Assembly (NCBI RefSeq): GCF_018327685.1
Contig: NZ_BNEL01000001.1
Coordinates: 3,410,001 to 3,474,000, forward strand
Source: Streptomyces sp. TS71-3
Lineage (GTDB): Bacteria; Actinomycetota; Actinomycetes; Streptomycetales; Streptomycetaceae
Direction: 5' to 3'
DNA length: 64,000 nt
Shown here piece after piece: positions 8,162 to 16,686 of this stretch. The notes under the pieces were generated by a model. The model had not been told where the DNA came from. It did not search any database and was given only the letters and a program-made list of their open reading frames with translations. Numbering within the stretch: the first letter of the stretch is position 1; the number at the start of each line of letters is the position of its first letter. A program made the position numbers and the translations under genes.

Positions 8162-10648
8162 TCAGCTCTCCAGGTCGCCCACCGAGCGCAGCACGGGGGC
8201 CCGGCCGAGGGCCGCCGGGTCGTGGAGTTCCGCTCCCGTGACCCGGAACTCGGCCCGCTCGCCGGGCAGCAGCGTGACCAGCGCCTCGTCGACCTCTGCC
8301 GCGGGGTCGAGGCGGTCCGGGAACAGCGCGAGGTCCCGCAGGACCGTGTGCGCCTCCACCTCCACGGTGTAGGCGGGGACGGGGGCGGAGGCGGAGGCCG
8401 TGGGGTCCTGACCCGGGCCCGGCTCCGCTCGCGTCACGCGCACCGAGTACTCCGGCTTCGGCCACGCCACCCGGGTGTCCTCCGCGAAGAACTCGACGGC
8501 GCGGGTGTCGCCGGCGGTGAGGACCAGGAGTTCCCCGGCGGGGTCGCCCGCGGCGGTCAGCGCCTGGGGCAGGGCGAGGCGTTGCACGGTGCGGGGGGCG
8601 GCCTGGAGCTGGAAGGTCTCGGCGGCGAGTTCGCTGCCGTCCAGGGTCCGCCGGCTCGCGTGGAGCACGCCCTCCCAGGGGGACGCGCTGTCGTTGACGG
8701 CGTGCACGGCGCCGTCGCGGACGACCAGGAGGCGGTCCGCGTACGCCCGGCGCAGCGCGTACCACAACGGCTTGCGGCGGCCGTCGCCGTCGACGGCGGA
8801 CCAGGAGATCACCGGCCAGCAGTCGTTGAGCTGCCAGACGATGGTGCCCATGGTGTGCGGCATGTGGGAGCGGAAGTGGCGGACGCCGAACTCGACGGCC
8901 CGCGCCTGGTTGAGCTGCGTCAGCCAGTGCCAGTCGTCGAACGCGTCCTTCCCCGGCTTCGGAAGGTGGTCGCCGAGGCCGCGCAGCAGCTTGCCCTGCC
9001 CGTCCTCCGCTTTCTGATGGTGCGCCAGCACGGCAGAGTCGGGGGTGAGCTCCCCGCTGATCGCGCGGCGCAACGTGGCGTACGCGGGCGGGCCCTGGAA
9101 GCCGAACTCAGCGACGAAGCGGGGTGCCGAGTCCGCGTAGTGGGTGTAGTCCACCCGGTTCCAGACCTTCCAGGAGTGGACGGTGCCGTGCTCCGGGTCG
9201 TTCGGCGGCAGCTCGGGCGAACCGGAGTAGGGGGTGCCGGGCCAGTAGGGCCGGGTCGGGTCCAGCTCGGCGACCAGCGACGGCAGCAGCTCGTGGTAGT
9301 AGCCGGCGCCCCAGGTCGCGCCGTCCAGCGGCTCCTGCCAGCCCCAGTCCGCGTAGCCCTCCAGGTTCTCGTTGTTGCCGCACCACAGGACGAGCGACGG
9401 GTGCGGGGCGAGGCGCACGATCTGCTCGCGCGCCTCGGCCGCCACCTCGTCGTGCAGCGGCTGCTCCTCGGGGTAGGCGGCGCAGGCGAACGGGAAGTCC
9501 TGCCAGACGATCAGGCCCTTCTCGTCGGCGAGTTCGTAGAAGTCGTCGCTCTCGTAGAGGCCGCCGCCCCAGACCCGCAGGAGGTTGACGCCGGCGGCGA
9601 CGGCCTGGTCGAAGCGTTCGGCGAGCCATGCGCGGGTGAGGCGGGCGGGGAAGCAGTCCTCGGGGATCCAGTTGACGCCGCGGACGAAGAGTTCCTCGCC
9701 GTTGACGGAGATGCGGAACGCGTCCTCCTGAAGGGCGACCGCCCGGAAGCCGGTGCGGGTGCGCCAGGTCTGGCCGGCGAGCTCGATCGTCACCTCGTAG
9801 AGCGGCTGGTCGCCGCGGCCTCGGGGCCACCACAGCTTTGCCCCGGGAACCGGGAAGCGGACCTCGCTGCGGTCCAGGCCCGCGGGGACCGGCAGCAGCG
9901 TCCGGGTGCCGGCCACCTCGACCACGGCCTCCACGACGTCGTCCGCCGTGAGGTCACTGGCGGCGCCGGAGCGCTCCACGCCGAGGGCCACGCCCATCCG
10001 CGGCACGCCGGTCTCCGCGTCGACATCGGCGAGCAGCCGCACCGACGCGATCCGCACCCCGCTCCAGGACTCCAGCGCCACCGGGCGCCAGATGCCCGAC
10101 GTGACCAGCGTGGGCCCCCAGTCCCAGCCGAAGTTGCAGGCCATCTTGCGGATGAACTGGTACGGCTCCTCGTACGCGCCCGGGCGGTCGCCGAGCTGGT
10201 CGCGCAGCGCCTCGGCGTACGTGTACGGGGCGGTGAAGCGGACCTCCAGCATGTTGGCGCCCTCGCGCAGCAGCCCTTCCACGGCGAAGCGGTGGCCCCG
10301 GTGCTGGTTGGCGGTGCTGCCGACCTCGGTGCCGTTGAGGACGACCGTGGCGACGGTGTCCAGGCCCTCGAAGACCAGGTCGCTGCGCTCGAAGCCGTCG
10401 TCGCTCCAGTCGAAGGCGGTGCGGTAGCTCCAGTCGGTGCGGCCGATCCAGGTCAGGCGGGTCTCGTTGTCGTCGAGGTACGGGTCGTCGATGAGGCCGG
10501 CGGTGAGCAGGTCGGTGTGCACGCAGCCGGGCACGGTCGCCGGCACGCCCTCGTCCGGTAGCGCTACGGGCACGTCCGCGGCGGTGTGCAGCGTCCAGCC
10601 GTCGTGCAGCGTGACGCGGCGGTGTCCGGGGCGGTGGGCTGTTCTCAC
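8162..10648 (-). CDS. GH2 beta-mannosidase
   Basis: Intracellular exo-beta-mannosidase of 828 residues that removes terminal beta-mannose from manno-oligosaccharides. The N-terminal sugar-binding and immunoglobulin-like domains precede the TIM barrel. The acid/base Glu is in LWCGNNENLEGY (near 424) and the nucleophile Glu in FVAEFGFQG (near 513), both typical of the beta-mannosidase branch of GH2. YQFIRKMACNFGWDWGP is another hallmark of that branch. No signal peptide is seen. GTG start 10648 has AAGGA seven bases upstream. It lies 90 bases after the ABC ATPase gene on the same strand, so it is probably the last enzyme of the importer operon. Confidence 0.92.
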   Translation of the reverse strand: MRTAHRPGHRRVTLHDGWTLHTAADVPVALPDEGVPATVPGCVHTDLLTAGLIDDPYLDDNETRLTWIGRTDWSYRTAFDWSDDGFERSDLVFEGLDTVATVVLNGTEVGSTANQHRGHRFAVEGLLREGANMLEVRFTAPYTYAEALRDQLGDRPGAYEEPYQFIRKMACNFGWDWGPTLVTSGIWRPVALESWSGVRIASVRLLADVDAETGVPRMGVALGVERSGAASDLTADDVVEAVVEVAGTRTLLPVPAGLDRSEVRFPVPGAKLWWPRGRGDQPLYEVTIELAGQTWRTRTGFRAVALQEDAFRISVNGEELFVRGVNWIPEDCFPARLTRAWLAERFDQAVAAGVNLLRVWGGGLYESDDFYELADEKGLIVWQDFPFACAAYPEEQPLHDEVAAEAREQIVRLAPHPSLVLWCGNNENLEGYADWGWQEPLDGATWGAGYYHELLPSLVAELDPTRPYWPGTPYSGSPELPPNDPEHGTVHSWKVWNRVDYTHYADSAPRFVAEFGFQGPPAYATLRRAISGELTPDSAVLAHHQKAEDGQGKLLRGLGDHLPKPGKDAFDDWHWLTQLNQARAVEFGVRHFRSHMPHTMGTIVWQLNDCWPVISWSAVDGDGRRKPLWYALRRAYADRLLVVRDGAVHAVNDSASPWEGVLHASRRTLDGSELAAETFQLQAAPRTVQRLALPQALTAAGDPAGELLVLTAGDTRAVEFFAEDTRVAWPKPEYSVRVTRAEPGPGQDPTASASAPVPAYTVEVEAHTVLRDLALFPDRLDPAAEVDEALVTLLPGERAEFRVTGAELHDPAALGRAPVLRSVGDLES

Positions 10649-10738
10649 GCGGGGTCCTTCCGCTTTCGGGGGACGTGGGGTGTTCTCACGAGTTTCGGGG
10701 GACGAGGGGTGTTGTCACGAGGGGTGCTTCCGCCGGCG

Positions 10739-11710
10739 TCACGCGGATGCCCTTCCGCAGTCCGGGAGCTGCGCACACGCGGCGAAGTGCCCCGGCTCGG
10801 TCTCCCGCAGCTCGCCGTCCGTGCCGTGCCGGCCGTCCGCGGCCCGACTGCCGTCCGTGCGGCGACCGCCGTCCCTGCCGCTACCGCCGTCCGCGCCCTG
10901 CCCGCCTGCCGCGTGGAAGGCGCACTCCCGCAGCGGTTCCGGTTCGGTCCACGGGAGGTTCAGCCGGGGCACGGAGGCCAGCAGGGTGCGGGTGTAGGGG
11001 TGCTGGGGGTTGCCGAACACCTTCTGGGTGTCGCCGCGCTCGACGACCCGGCCGCGGCGCAGGACGACGGTCCGCTCGGCGAGGTAGGTGCCCAGGGAGA
11101 GGTCGTGGGTGATGTAGAGGACGCCGAGACCGCGTTCCTTGAGGTCCGCGAGGAGGTTCAGCACGTCGATCCGGGTGGAGGCGTCCAGCATGCTGGTGAT
11201 CTCGTCGGCGACGAGGAACGTCAGGTCGAGCAGCAGGGCGCGGGCGATCAGCAGCCGCTGCAACTGCCCTCCGCTGAGCTGGTGCGGGTACCTGCCCAGC
11301 ACCGCCCCGGGGTCGAGGCGGACGTCGCGCACGGCCCGTTCCACCCGTTCGCGCCACTCGCCGGCCGGCACCCGCGGGTGGTAGGCCTGCCTGATCAGGG
11401 AGAAGACCCGGTCGGCCTTGAAGACGGGGTTGTAGCAGCTGAACGGATCCTGGAAGACGCCCTGGACATGCCGGTAGTACTCCTTGCCTGCCGTGACGGG
11501 CCTGCCGTCGAGGGTGAGGGTGCCCCCGCTGACGGAGGTCAGGCCCAGGATCATCCGGCCGATGGTGGACTTCCCGCTGCCGCTCTCGCCGATCAGCGAG
11601 ACGACCTCGCCGGGCTCGGCGTCGAAGCTGACCCGGTCGACGGCGGTGACGCGGCCGCCGCCGAGGCTGCCCGTCCGGTAGGTCTTGGTGACACGGTCGA
11701 GGGTCAGCAT
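10739..11710 (-). CDS. Opp/Dpp-type ABC transporter ATPase (DppF-like)
   Basis: A 323-residue ATPase of an oligopeptide/oligosaccharide importer. Walker A is GESGSGKST, the signature is LSGGQLQRL and Walker B is LTFLVADEIT. The C-terminal Opp region is present but carries a Gly/Asp/Arg-rich insert of about 40 residues between CAFHAAGG and RETEPGHFAAC, encoded by a degenerate GCCGTCCG-type repeat near 10800-10910. The start ATG overlaps the TGA of the partner ATPase by one base, with GGAAGG upstream. It pairs with the second ATPase to form the motor. Confidence 0.92.
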   Translation of the reverse strand: MLTLDRVTKTYRTGSLGGGRVTAVDRVSFDAEPGEVVSLIGESGSGKSTIGRMILGLTSVSGGTLTLDGRPVTAGKEYYRHVQGVFQDPFSCYNPVFKADRVFSLIRQAYHPRVPAGEWRERVERAVRDVRLDPGAVLGRYPHQLSGGQLQRLLIARALLLDLTFLVADEITSMLDASTRIDVLNLLADLKERGLGVLYITHDLSLGTYLAERTVVLRRGRVVERGDTQKVFGNPQHPYTRTLLASVPRLNLPWTEPEPLRECAFHAAGGQGADGGSGRDGGRRTDGSRAADGRHGTDGELRETEPGHFAACAQLPDCGRASA

Positions 11711-12702
11711 CAGGCCTTCCAGCACGCGACGTGGTGGCGGGGGGCGATCTCGACGGACGGCGGCTGCTCGGCGCAGCCGGCGTCGGCGAGCGGGCAGCGG
11801 TCACGGAAGCGGCAGCCCGTCAGGGCTGGGACCGCAGGTCCTCCATCAGGGGCGGTGGTCGGGTGACGGGCGGGCGGGCGGAGGAGGGACGGCGGGCTGC
11901 CCTCGATGCCGGTCAGCCTGCGCTCGGCGTGCCGGACGCCGACCTCCGGCAGCGATCCCAGCAGCAGCTTGGTGTACGGGTGGCGGGGCTCGGTGGTGAG
12001 CACCTTCGACGGGGCCTTCTCGGCGAGCCGGCCCGCGTACATGACCATGATGGAGTCGGCGATGTGGGACGTCAGCGCCAGGTCGTGGGTGATGAACATC
12101 ATGCTGTCCACCAGGCCCCTGTCCCGCAGGCCCACCAGCGCACGCGCCACCGCCTGCTGCGTGGAGACGTCCAGCGCCGAGGTGATCTCGTCGGCTATCA
12201 GCAGCGCCGGGTCGAGCAGGGTCGAGATCACCATGACGACGCGCTGCTTCATGCCGCCGGACAGCTCGATGGGGTAGCGGTCCAGCACCTCGGGCGCGAG
12301 GCCGACCAGGCCGAGGCGGCGGTGCAGTTCGGCGGTGTCGGCCGGCACGCCGCGGGAGGCGAGCAGCTCGCGGATCATCCGCCCGATCCTGCGGGTCGGG
12401 TTGAGCGCGCTCATCGAGTACTGCGGCACCAGCGAGACCTGGTGGAACCGGAACGCGTTCATCGCCCGGTCGTCGGAGATCGGCAGCTCGGTGCCGTTCA
12501 GCAGGGCCGTGCCGCCGACGTGCCTCATCCGGCCGTCGAGGCGGATCAGCGACTTGCCGAGGGTCGTCTTGCCACAGCCCGATTCTCCGGCGAGGCCCAG
12601 GATCTCGCCGTCCGGGATGTCGAACGTGACGCCGTCGAGGGCCTGGACGTCGCCGCGCAGGGTGCGGTAGTGGACCCTGAGGTCCGTGACGGTGAGGCTC
12701 AT
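11710..12702 (-). CDS. Opp/Dpp-type ABC transporter ATPase (DppD-like)
   Basis: A 330-residue ATPase with Walker A GESGCGKTT, signature LSGGMKQRV, Walker B ALLIADEIT and the switch His in MFITHDLAL. The C-terminal oligopeptide-transport extension holds CRFRDRCPLADAGC, the cysteine-rich motif that binds an Fe-S cluster in DppD-type ATPases. The ATG at 12702 overlaps the permease stop as ATGA, so translation is coupled. Confidence 0.93.
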   Translation of the reverse strand: MSLTVTDLRVHYRTLRGDVQALDGVTFDIPDGEILGLAGESGCGKTTLGKSLIRLDGRMRHVGGTALLNGTELPISDDRAMNAFRFHQVSLVPQYSMSALNPTRRIGRMIRELLASRGVPADTAELHRRLGLVGLAPEVLDRYPIELSGGMKQRVVMVISTLLDPALLIADEITSALDVSTQQAVARALVGLRDRGLVDSMMFITHDLALTSHIADSIMVMYAGRLAEKAPSKVLTTEPRHPYTKLLLGSLPEVGVRHAERRLTGIEGSPPSLLRPPARHPTTAPDGGPAVPALTGCRFRDRCPLADAGCAEQPPSVEIAPRHHVACWKA

Positions 12703-13595
12703 GAATCCCTCAGCTTCGGGTTGAAGACCTCGTCCAGGCCGACGTTGGCGACGTACAGCGCCCCCACGATCGCCGTGATGCCGGCGCCCGGCGGCAGGAA
12801 CCACCACCACATGCCGAGCTGGAGCGCGCTCCACTGCTGGGAGCTCTGCAACATCAGGCCCAGCGAGACGCCGTCCGTCGGGCCGAGCCCGATGAAGTCC
12901 AGCGAGGACGCGATCAGCACCGAGCCGCCGAACAGCAGGATGAACATCATGAACAGGTAGGAGCTCATGTTCGGCGCGATCTCGCGGAAGATGATCCGCC
13001 AGGTCCCGCTGCCGCTGAGCCGGGCCAGGTCCACGAAGTCCCGGGCGCGCAGCGAGAACGTCTGCGCGCGGATGGCGCGCGCCGCCCACGGCCAGGACGT
13101 GACGCCGATGAAGACGCCCTGGACGGGGACGCTCCGCACCCCCAGGTAGGCGTTGATGATCAGCAGCACCGCGAGGGTGGGGATCACCAGCACGATGTTG
13201 GTGAGCATGTTCAGTACCTCGTCGGTGAGGCCGCCGCGGTAGCCGGCCAGGAAGCCGACCAGCATCGCGATGACCGCGGCGATCCCGCCGCCGATCACGC
13301 CCACCAGGAACGTGGACCTGAGGCCGTGGACGAACTGCGCGAACACGTCCTGCCCGAAGGTGGTCGTGCCGAACCAGTAGTCCCCGCTGGGCGCCGCGGC
13401 CTGCGGGCCCACGTATTCGTTCGGGTTGCCGTCCAGCAGCATCGGCCCGATCAGGCCGAGGAGCAGCAGGACGAGCACCACGGCGAAGCCGGCGAGCAGC
13501 TTGGGGTTGCGCCGCGCGTAGTGCAGGGTCTCCCGGCCGGGGGTGAGCTGGTCGACGGCGTCGGTCGTGACGGTCGCTTCCGGCAGCGCGCTCAT
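12699..13595 (-). CDS. Opp/Dpp-type ABC transporter permease (DppC-like)
   Basis: A 298-residue inner-membrane permease with six predicted segments, starting with LLAGFAVVLVLLLLGLIGPML. The EAA loop contacting the ATPase is ARDFVDLARLSGSGTWRIIF. The sequence DYWFGTTTFGQDVF is the usual DppC periplasmic motif (FGTDxxGRD). It overlaps both neighbours by four bases (ATGA), showing a single translationally coupled operon. Confidence 0.93.
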   Translation of the reverse strand: MSALPEATVTTDAVDQLTPGRETLHYARRNPKLLAGFAVVLVLLLLGLIGPMLLDGNPNEYVGPQAAAPSGDYWFGTTTFGQDVFAQFVHGLRSTFLVGVIGGGIAAVIAMLVGFLAGYRGGLTDEVLNMLTNIVLVIPTLAVLLIINAYLGVRSVPVQGVFIGVTSWPWAARAIRAQTFSLRARDFVDLARLSGSGTWRIIFREIAPNMSSYLFMMFILLFGGSVLIASSLDFIGLGPTDGVSLGLMLQSSQQWSALQLGMWWWFLPPGAGITAIVGALYVANVGLDEVFNPKLRDS

Positions 13596-14587
13596 GCCTG
13601 CCCTCCCGCCATGCCGCTGCGGGTGCGCGGGTCGACGACGACGTAGACGAGGTCGATCACGAAGTTGGCGATCAGCACACCGATCACGATGAACAGGAAC
13701 GTGCCCTGGAGCAGGAAGAAGTCCTGGTTCTGGATGGCCGCCAGGATCAGGCTGCCGAGGCCCGGGTACGAGAAGACGATCTCGGTGACCAGTGCCCCGG
13801 CCACCAGCACGCCCAGTTGCAGCGCGAGCCCGGTGATCTGCGGCAGCACCGCGTTGCGGAAGGCGTACCTGCGGATCAGCCGCTGGGGCGCGCCGAGCGC
13901 CGAGAGGTAGGACGCGTAGTCGGACTCCAGCTCGTAGATGATCATGTTCCGCATGCCGATCGCCCAGCCGCCGAGCGCCACCAGGAAGAGCGAGAGGAAC
14001 GGCAGGAACCAGTGGTAGAGGACGTCGCCGATGAAGGCGCCGCTCCAGCTCGGCGTGATCGACAGGCTGTAGCCGCCGGAGATCGGGAACAGCTTGGCCG
14101 TGAAGCCCAGCGCCCACGCGAGGATCACCGAGATCCACATGTACGGCATCGCGGTGAGCAGGTAGCCGGCGGGCAGCACGGTGTTGTCGAGCACCTTGCG
14201 GCGTGCGGCGAGCGCGCCGAGCCAGTTGCCGGCGATCCAGCTCAGCAGGATTGCCGGGACCATCAGGCCCAGCGTGTACGGCAGCGCGCCGAGGATCACC
14301 TCGCTGACGGGCTTCGGGAACACCCAGATGGACAGGCCGAAGTCGCCGTGGAACAGCGACGACCAGAAGTGCAGGTACTGCTGCCAGACGGGCTGGTCGA
14401 AGCCGAACAGCTTGGTGTAGTAGGAGCGCATCGCCTCCACGGCCTCGGGCTGCGAGACCCGGGCGCGGGCGAGCATGGCGGCGACCGGATCGCCCGGCAT
14501 GAAGCGCGGGATCATCCAGTTGACGGTGACGGCCACAACGAAGGTGAGGCCGTAGACCAGCAGCTTGCGGGCGAAGTAGTGGCGCAC
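13592..14587 (-). CDS. Opp/Dpp-type ABC transporter permease (DppB-like)
   Basis: A 331-residue permease that pairs with the DppC-like protein. The N-terminal segment (YGLTFVVAVTVNWMIPRFMPGDP) is the family signature, followed by five more hydrophobic segments. The EAA loop is SDYASYLSALGAPQRLIRRYAFRN in two parts. GTG start 14587 has GGGAGAG five bases upstream. It is separated from the binding-protein gene by 135 bases, which could hold an attenuating hairpin that raises the level of the binding protein over the membrane components. Confidence 0.92.
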   Translation of the reverse strand: MRHYFARKLLVYGLTFVVAVTVNWMIPRFMPGDPVAAMLARARVSQPEAVEAMRSYYTKLFGFDQPVWQQYLHFWSSLFHGDFGLSIWVFPKPVSEVILGALPYTLGLMVPAILLSWIAGNWLGALAARRKVLDNTVLPAGYLLTAMPYMWISVILAWALGFTAKLFPISGGYSLSITPSWSGAFIGDVLYHWFLPFLSLFLVALGGWAIGMRNMIIYELESDYASYLSALGAPQRLIRRYAFRNAVLPQITGLALQLGVLVAGALVTEIVFSYPGLGSLILAAIQNQDFFLLQGTFLFIVIGVLIANFVIDLVYVVVDPRTRSGMAGGQA

Positions 14588-14722
14588 GGGGGCTCTCCCG
14601 GAGGTCGGGGGATGCGGGGTGGGAGGTGGCAGGGGCCGGCGGGCGGTGGCGCGGGGAACCGGCCGCTGCCGAAGGGCGGGCCGGCCGGTTCCTCCCCGCT
14701 CACCTGGCGGGCACCGGCCCGC

Positions 14723-16450
14723 TCACTTGGCGGGCTTCAGCGTGGTGAGCGTGTCGAAGCCGCCCATCTCCATCCAGTTGCGCCACATCGCGGGGGCGGT
14801 GTGCGGGGCGCCGGCCTTGTCCGAGGGCCAGCCGGACCACGCGCCGGTGTTCGACTGCGCCCAGAGCGCGTTGTACCAGAGCGGGATGACCGGCAGCTCC
14901 TTGAGCTGGATGTCCTGGATCCTGGAGATGACCTTCTGCATGCCGGCGGTGTCGTCCGTCCTGACGCCGCCGAGCTGCTGGACGAGGTCCCAGGCCTGGT
15001 CGTTCTCGTACCGGCCGAAGTTGACCGTGTTCTGCACCTTCTGGATCGGCTGCTCGAAGATGTACTGGTAGTACGTCCACGGGGTGTTCGACAGCTGGCG
15101 CTGGTTGTCCAGGATCAGGTCGAAGTCGCCCTTGCCGCGCTGCTCCTGGAGCGCGTTCTGGTCCGGGAAGCCGGGTGCGATCTTGATGCCGGCGTCCTTG
15201 GCGCCGGCGGCGATGACCTTGGACGCCTCCATCCAGTCCGTCCAGCCGCTCGGCACCTCCAGCTTGAGGCTGATCTTCGAGCCGTCCTTGTTCTCCACGA
15301 AGCCGTCGCCGTCGCGGTCCTTGTAGCCGGCGGCGGCCAGCGTCTTCCTGGCCTTTGCCGGGTCGAAGGAGAAGCCCTCCTTGGCGACCACGCCCTTGTC
15401 GACGAACTTCGACCACTGCGGCAGCAGGCCCGTCGGGTTCGCGGCCTGCACCAGCTGCCCGTACACGCCCTTGACGATCTTGGGGGTGTCGACCGAGTCC
15501 GCGAGCGCCTTGCGGAACGCCGGGTCGTTCATCGGCTTCTTGGTGGTGTTCGGCACCATCCAGGTGGTGTTCGCCGGAAGCATGTACGGCGGCTTGTCGT
15601 AGTACGAGACCACCTTGTGGGCCTTCACCATGGAGGAGGCGCCCGGCAGGAAGTTGTTGCTCAGGTCGAGCTGGCCCTGCGTGAGCTGGCCGACGACGAC
15701 CTCGTTGCTGGGGTTGGAGACGTCGACGATGTACTTGGGCGCGGGCTTCTTGCCGAGGATCTTCACGCCCCACCAGTCGTCGCGGCGCTCCCACACCACC
15801 CTGTCCTGGCTGTGGCTCTTCAGCTTGTACGCGCCCGTGGCCACCGGGTTGTCGTTGACGCCGTTCAGGACGTCCTTCTCCGAACGCGTGCCCCAGATGT
15901 GCTTCGGCACGATCGGGATGCCGTAGAGGTTGAAGTCCCACTCCTGGTAGTGCGCCTGCTTGAAGGTGAAGCGGACGGTGGTGGCGTCCACCGCCTTCGC
16001 GCCGGACAGCCAGCTCCACATGGTGTGCAGCGGGGACGCCTCGTACTTGCTGATCCCGTACGAGTAGACGACGTCGTCGGCGGTCAGCGGCTTGCCGTCC
16101 GACCAGGTGATGCCGGAGCGCAGCTTCAGCTCGTACGTCTTGTCGTCCGTCCAGGTGCCGGACTGGGCCAGCCAGGGCGTGAGCTTGCCCTGGTTGGGGT
16201 CGAAGTGGAAGAGCGTCTCGTAGGCGAGCCCCTTGCTGCCGGTCGCGAAGTCCCAGTCACGCACGGGGTTGAAGTTGGCGGGCGGCCCCCACTGGGTGCC
16301 GGTGGTGTAGAGCGTCTCGTTCCGCGGCAGCGAACCCGCGGCGCCGCCCTGGGCGCCGCCTCCTCCGGCGGTGCCGCCGCCCGTGCAGGCGGTGGCGGCG
16401 AGTCCGATCACGATCAGAGCGGCGGTCGTCCCCCGCACCCGGATACCCAT
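14723..16450 (-). CDS. Family-5 extracellular solute-binding lipoprotein
   Basis: A 575-residue substrate-binding lipoprotein. The signal peptide ends in LAATAC, a lipobox with Cys22, followed by a Gly-rich tether. The mature protein matches SBP family 5 (LTPWLAQSGTW, LRSGITWSDGKPLTADDVVYS). DRDGDGFVENKDG resembles a DxDxDG calcium-binding loop. The family was named for peptides, but close relatives beside glycosidases bind beta-linked oligosaccharides; with a beta-mannosidase in the operon, manno-oligosaccharides are the likely ligand (inference). The ATG has GAGGG upstream. This is the first gene of the operon. Confidence 0.9.
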   Translation of the reverse strand: MGIRVRGTTAALIVIGLAATACTGGGTAGGGGAQGGAAGSLPRNETLYTTGTQWGPPANFNPVRDWDFATGSKGLAYETLFHFDPNQGKLTPWLAQSGTWTDDKTYELKLRSGITWSDGKPLTADDVVYSYGISKYEASPLHTMWSWLSGAKAVDATTVRFTFKQAHYQEWDFNLYGIPIVPKHIWGTRSEKDVLNGVNDNPVATGAYKLKSHSQDRVVWERRDDWWGVKILGKKPAPKYIVDVSNPSNEVVVGQLTQGQLDLSNNFLPGASSMVKAHKVVSYYDKPPYMLPANTTWMVPNTTKKPMNDPAFRKALADSVDTPKIVKGVYGQLVQAANPTGLLPQWSKFVDKGVVAKEGFSFDPAKARKTLAAAGYKDRDGDGFVENKDGSKISLKLEVPSGWTDWMEASKVIAAGAKDAGIKIAPGFPDQNALQEQRGKGDFDLILDNQRQLSNTPWTYYQYIFEQPIQKVQNTVNFGRYENDQAWDLVQQLGGVRTDDTAGMQKVISRIQDIQLKELPVIPLWYNALWAQSNTGAWSGWPSDKAGAPHTAPAMWRNWMEMGGFDTLTTLKPAK

Positions 16451-16490
16451 CGTCCCTCACTTTCCCCGCACGTCCCTGAGCGGAGCCACT

Positions 16491-16503
16491 GAACCGGGTA
16501 AGT
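16491..16503 (+). promoter_or_regulatory. Probable LacI operator, copy 1 (GAACCGGGTAAGT)
   Basis: This 13-base word recurs at 16653-16665 with one difference (GAACCGGTTAAGT). The two copies sit at opposite ends of the divergent promoter region, one 41 bases before the binding-protein start and one 22 bases before the LacI start. That placement suggests the adjacent LacI protein binds both, repressing the operon and itself. Confidence 0.5.
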
Positions 16504-16511
16504 GCCGCGAA

Positions 16512-16538
16512 ACTATGACTGGTTGAGGCGGGTGTCAA
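16512..16538 (-). promoter_or_regulatory. Candidate promoter of the importer/beta-mannosidase operon
   Basis: On the minus strand a perfect -35 TTGACA (complement of 16533-16538) is followed after 15 bases by CATAGT (complement of 16512-16517). The spacing is short, so the -10 assignment is tentative. A LacI-type operator lies just downstream (16491-16503) and a CebR-like box just upstream (16546-16559). Confidence 0.5.
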
Positions 16539-16545
16539 TACGGCG

Positions 16546-16559
16546 GGGGAGCGCTCCCA
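16546..16559. promoter_or_regulatory. CebR-like box upstream of the beta-mannosidase operon
   Basis: GGGGAGCGCTCCCA differs from the CebR consensus TGGGAGCGCTCCCA by the first base only. It lies just upstream of the TTGACA -35 candidate, about 96 bases before the binding-protein start. CebR itself is encoded at 61323-62378 in this window. Other LacI-family proteins can bind similar GC-centred palindromes. Confidence 0.5.
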
Positions 16560-16652
16560 TTCCAGGAATGAAGCCGACCTTGGGGAGAACGGCGGGACAT
16601 GGGAGGACTCGGGGGGAGGAAGCGACGTGGCTAAGATGACGGCCAGGATAAC

Positions 16653-16665
16653 GAACCGGTTAAGT
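16653..16665 (+). promoter_or_regulatory. Probable LacI operator, copy 2 (GAACCGGTTAAGT)
   Basis: Second copy of the 13-base word described at 16491-16503. Its core AACCGGTT is a perfect 8-base palindrome, as expected of a LacI-family site. It is 22 bases before the LacI start codon, fitting autoregulation. Confidence 0.55.
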
Positions 16666-16686
16666 CACGCCCTTAAGTGAGGTCGC

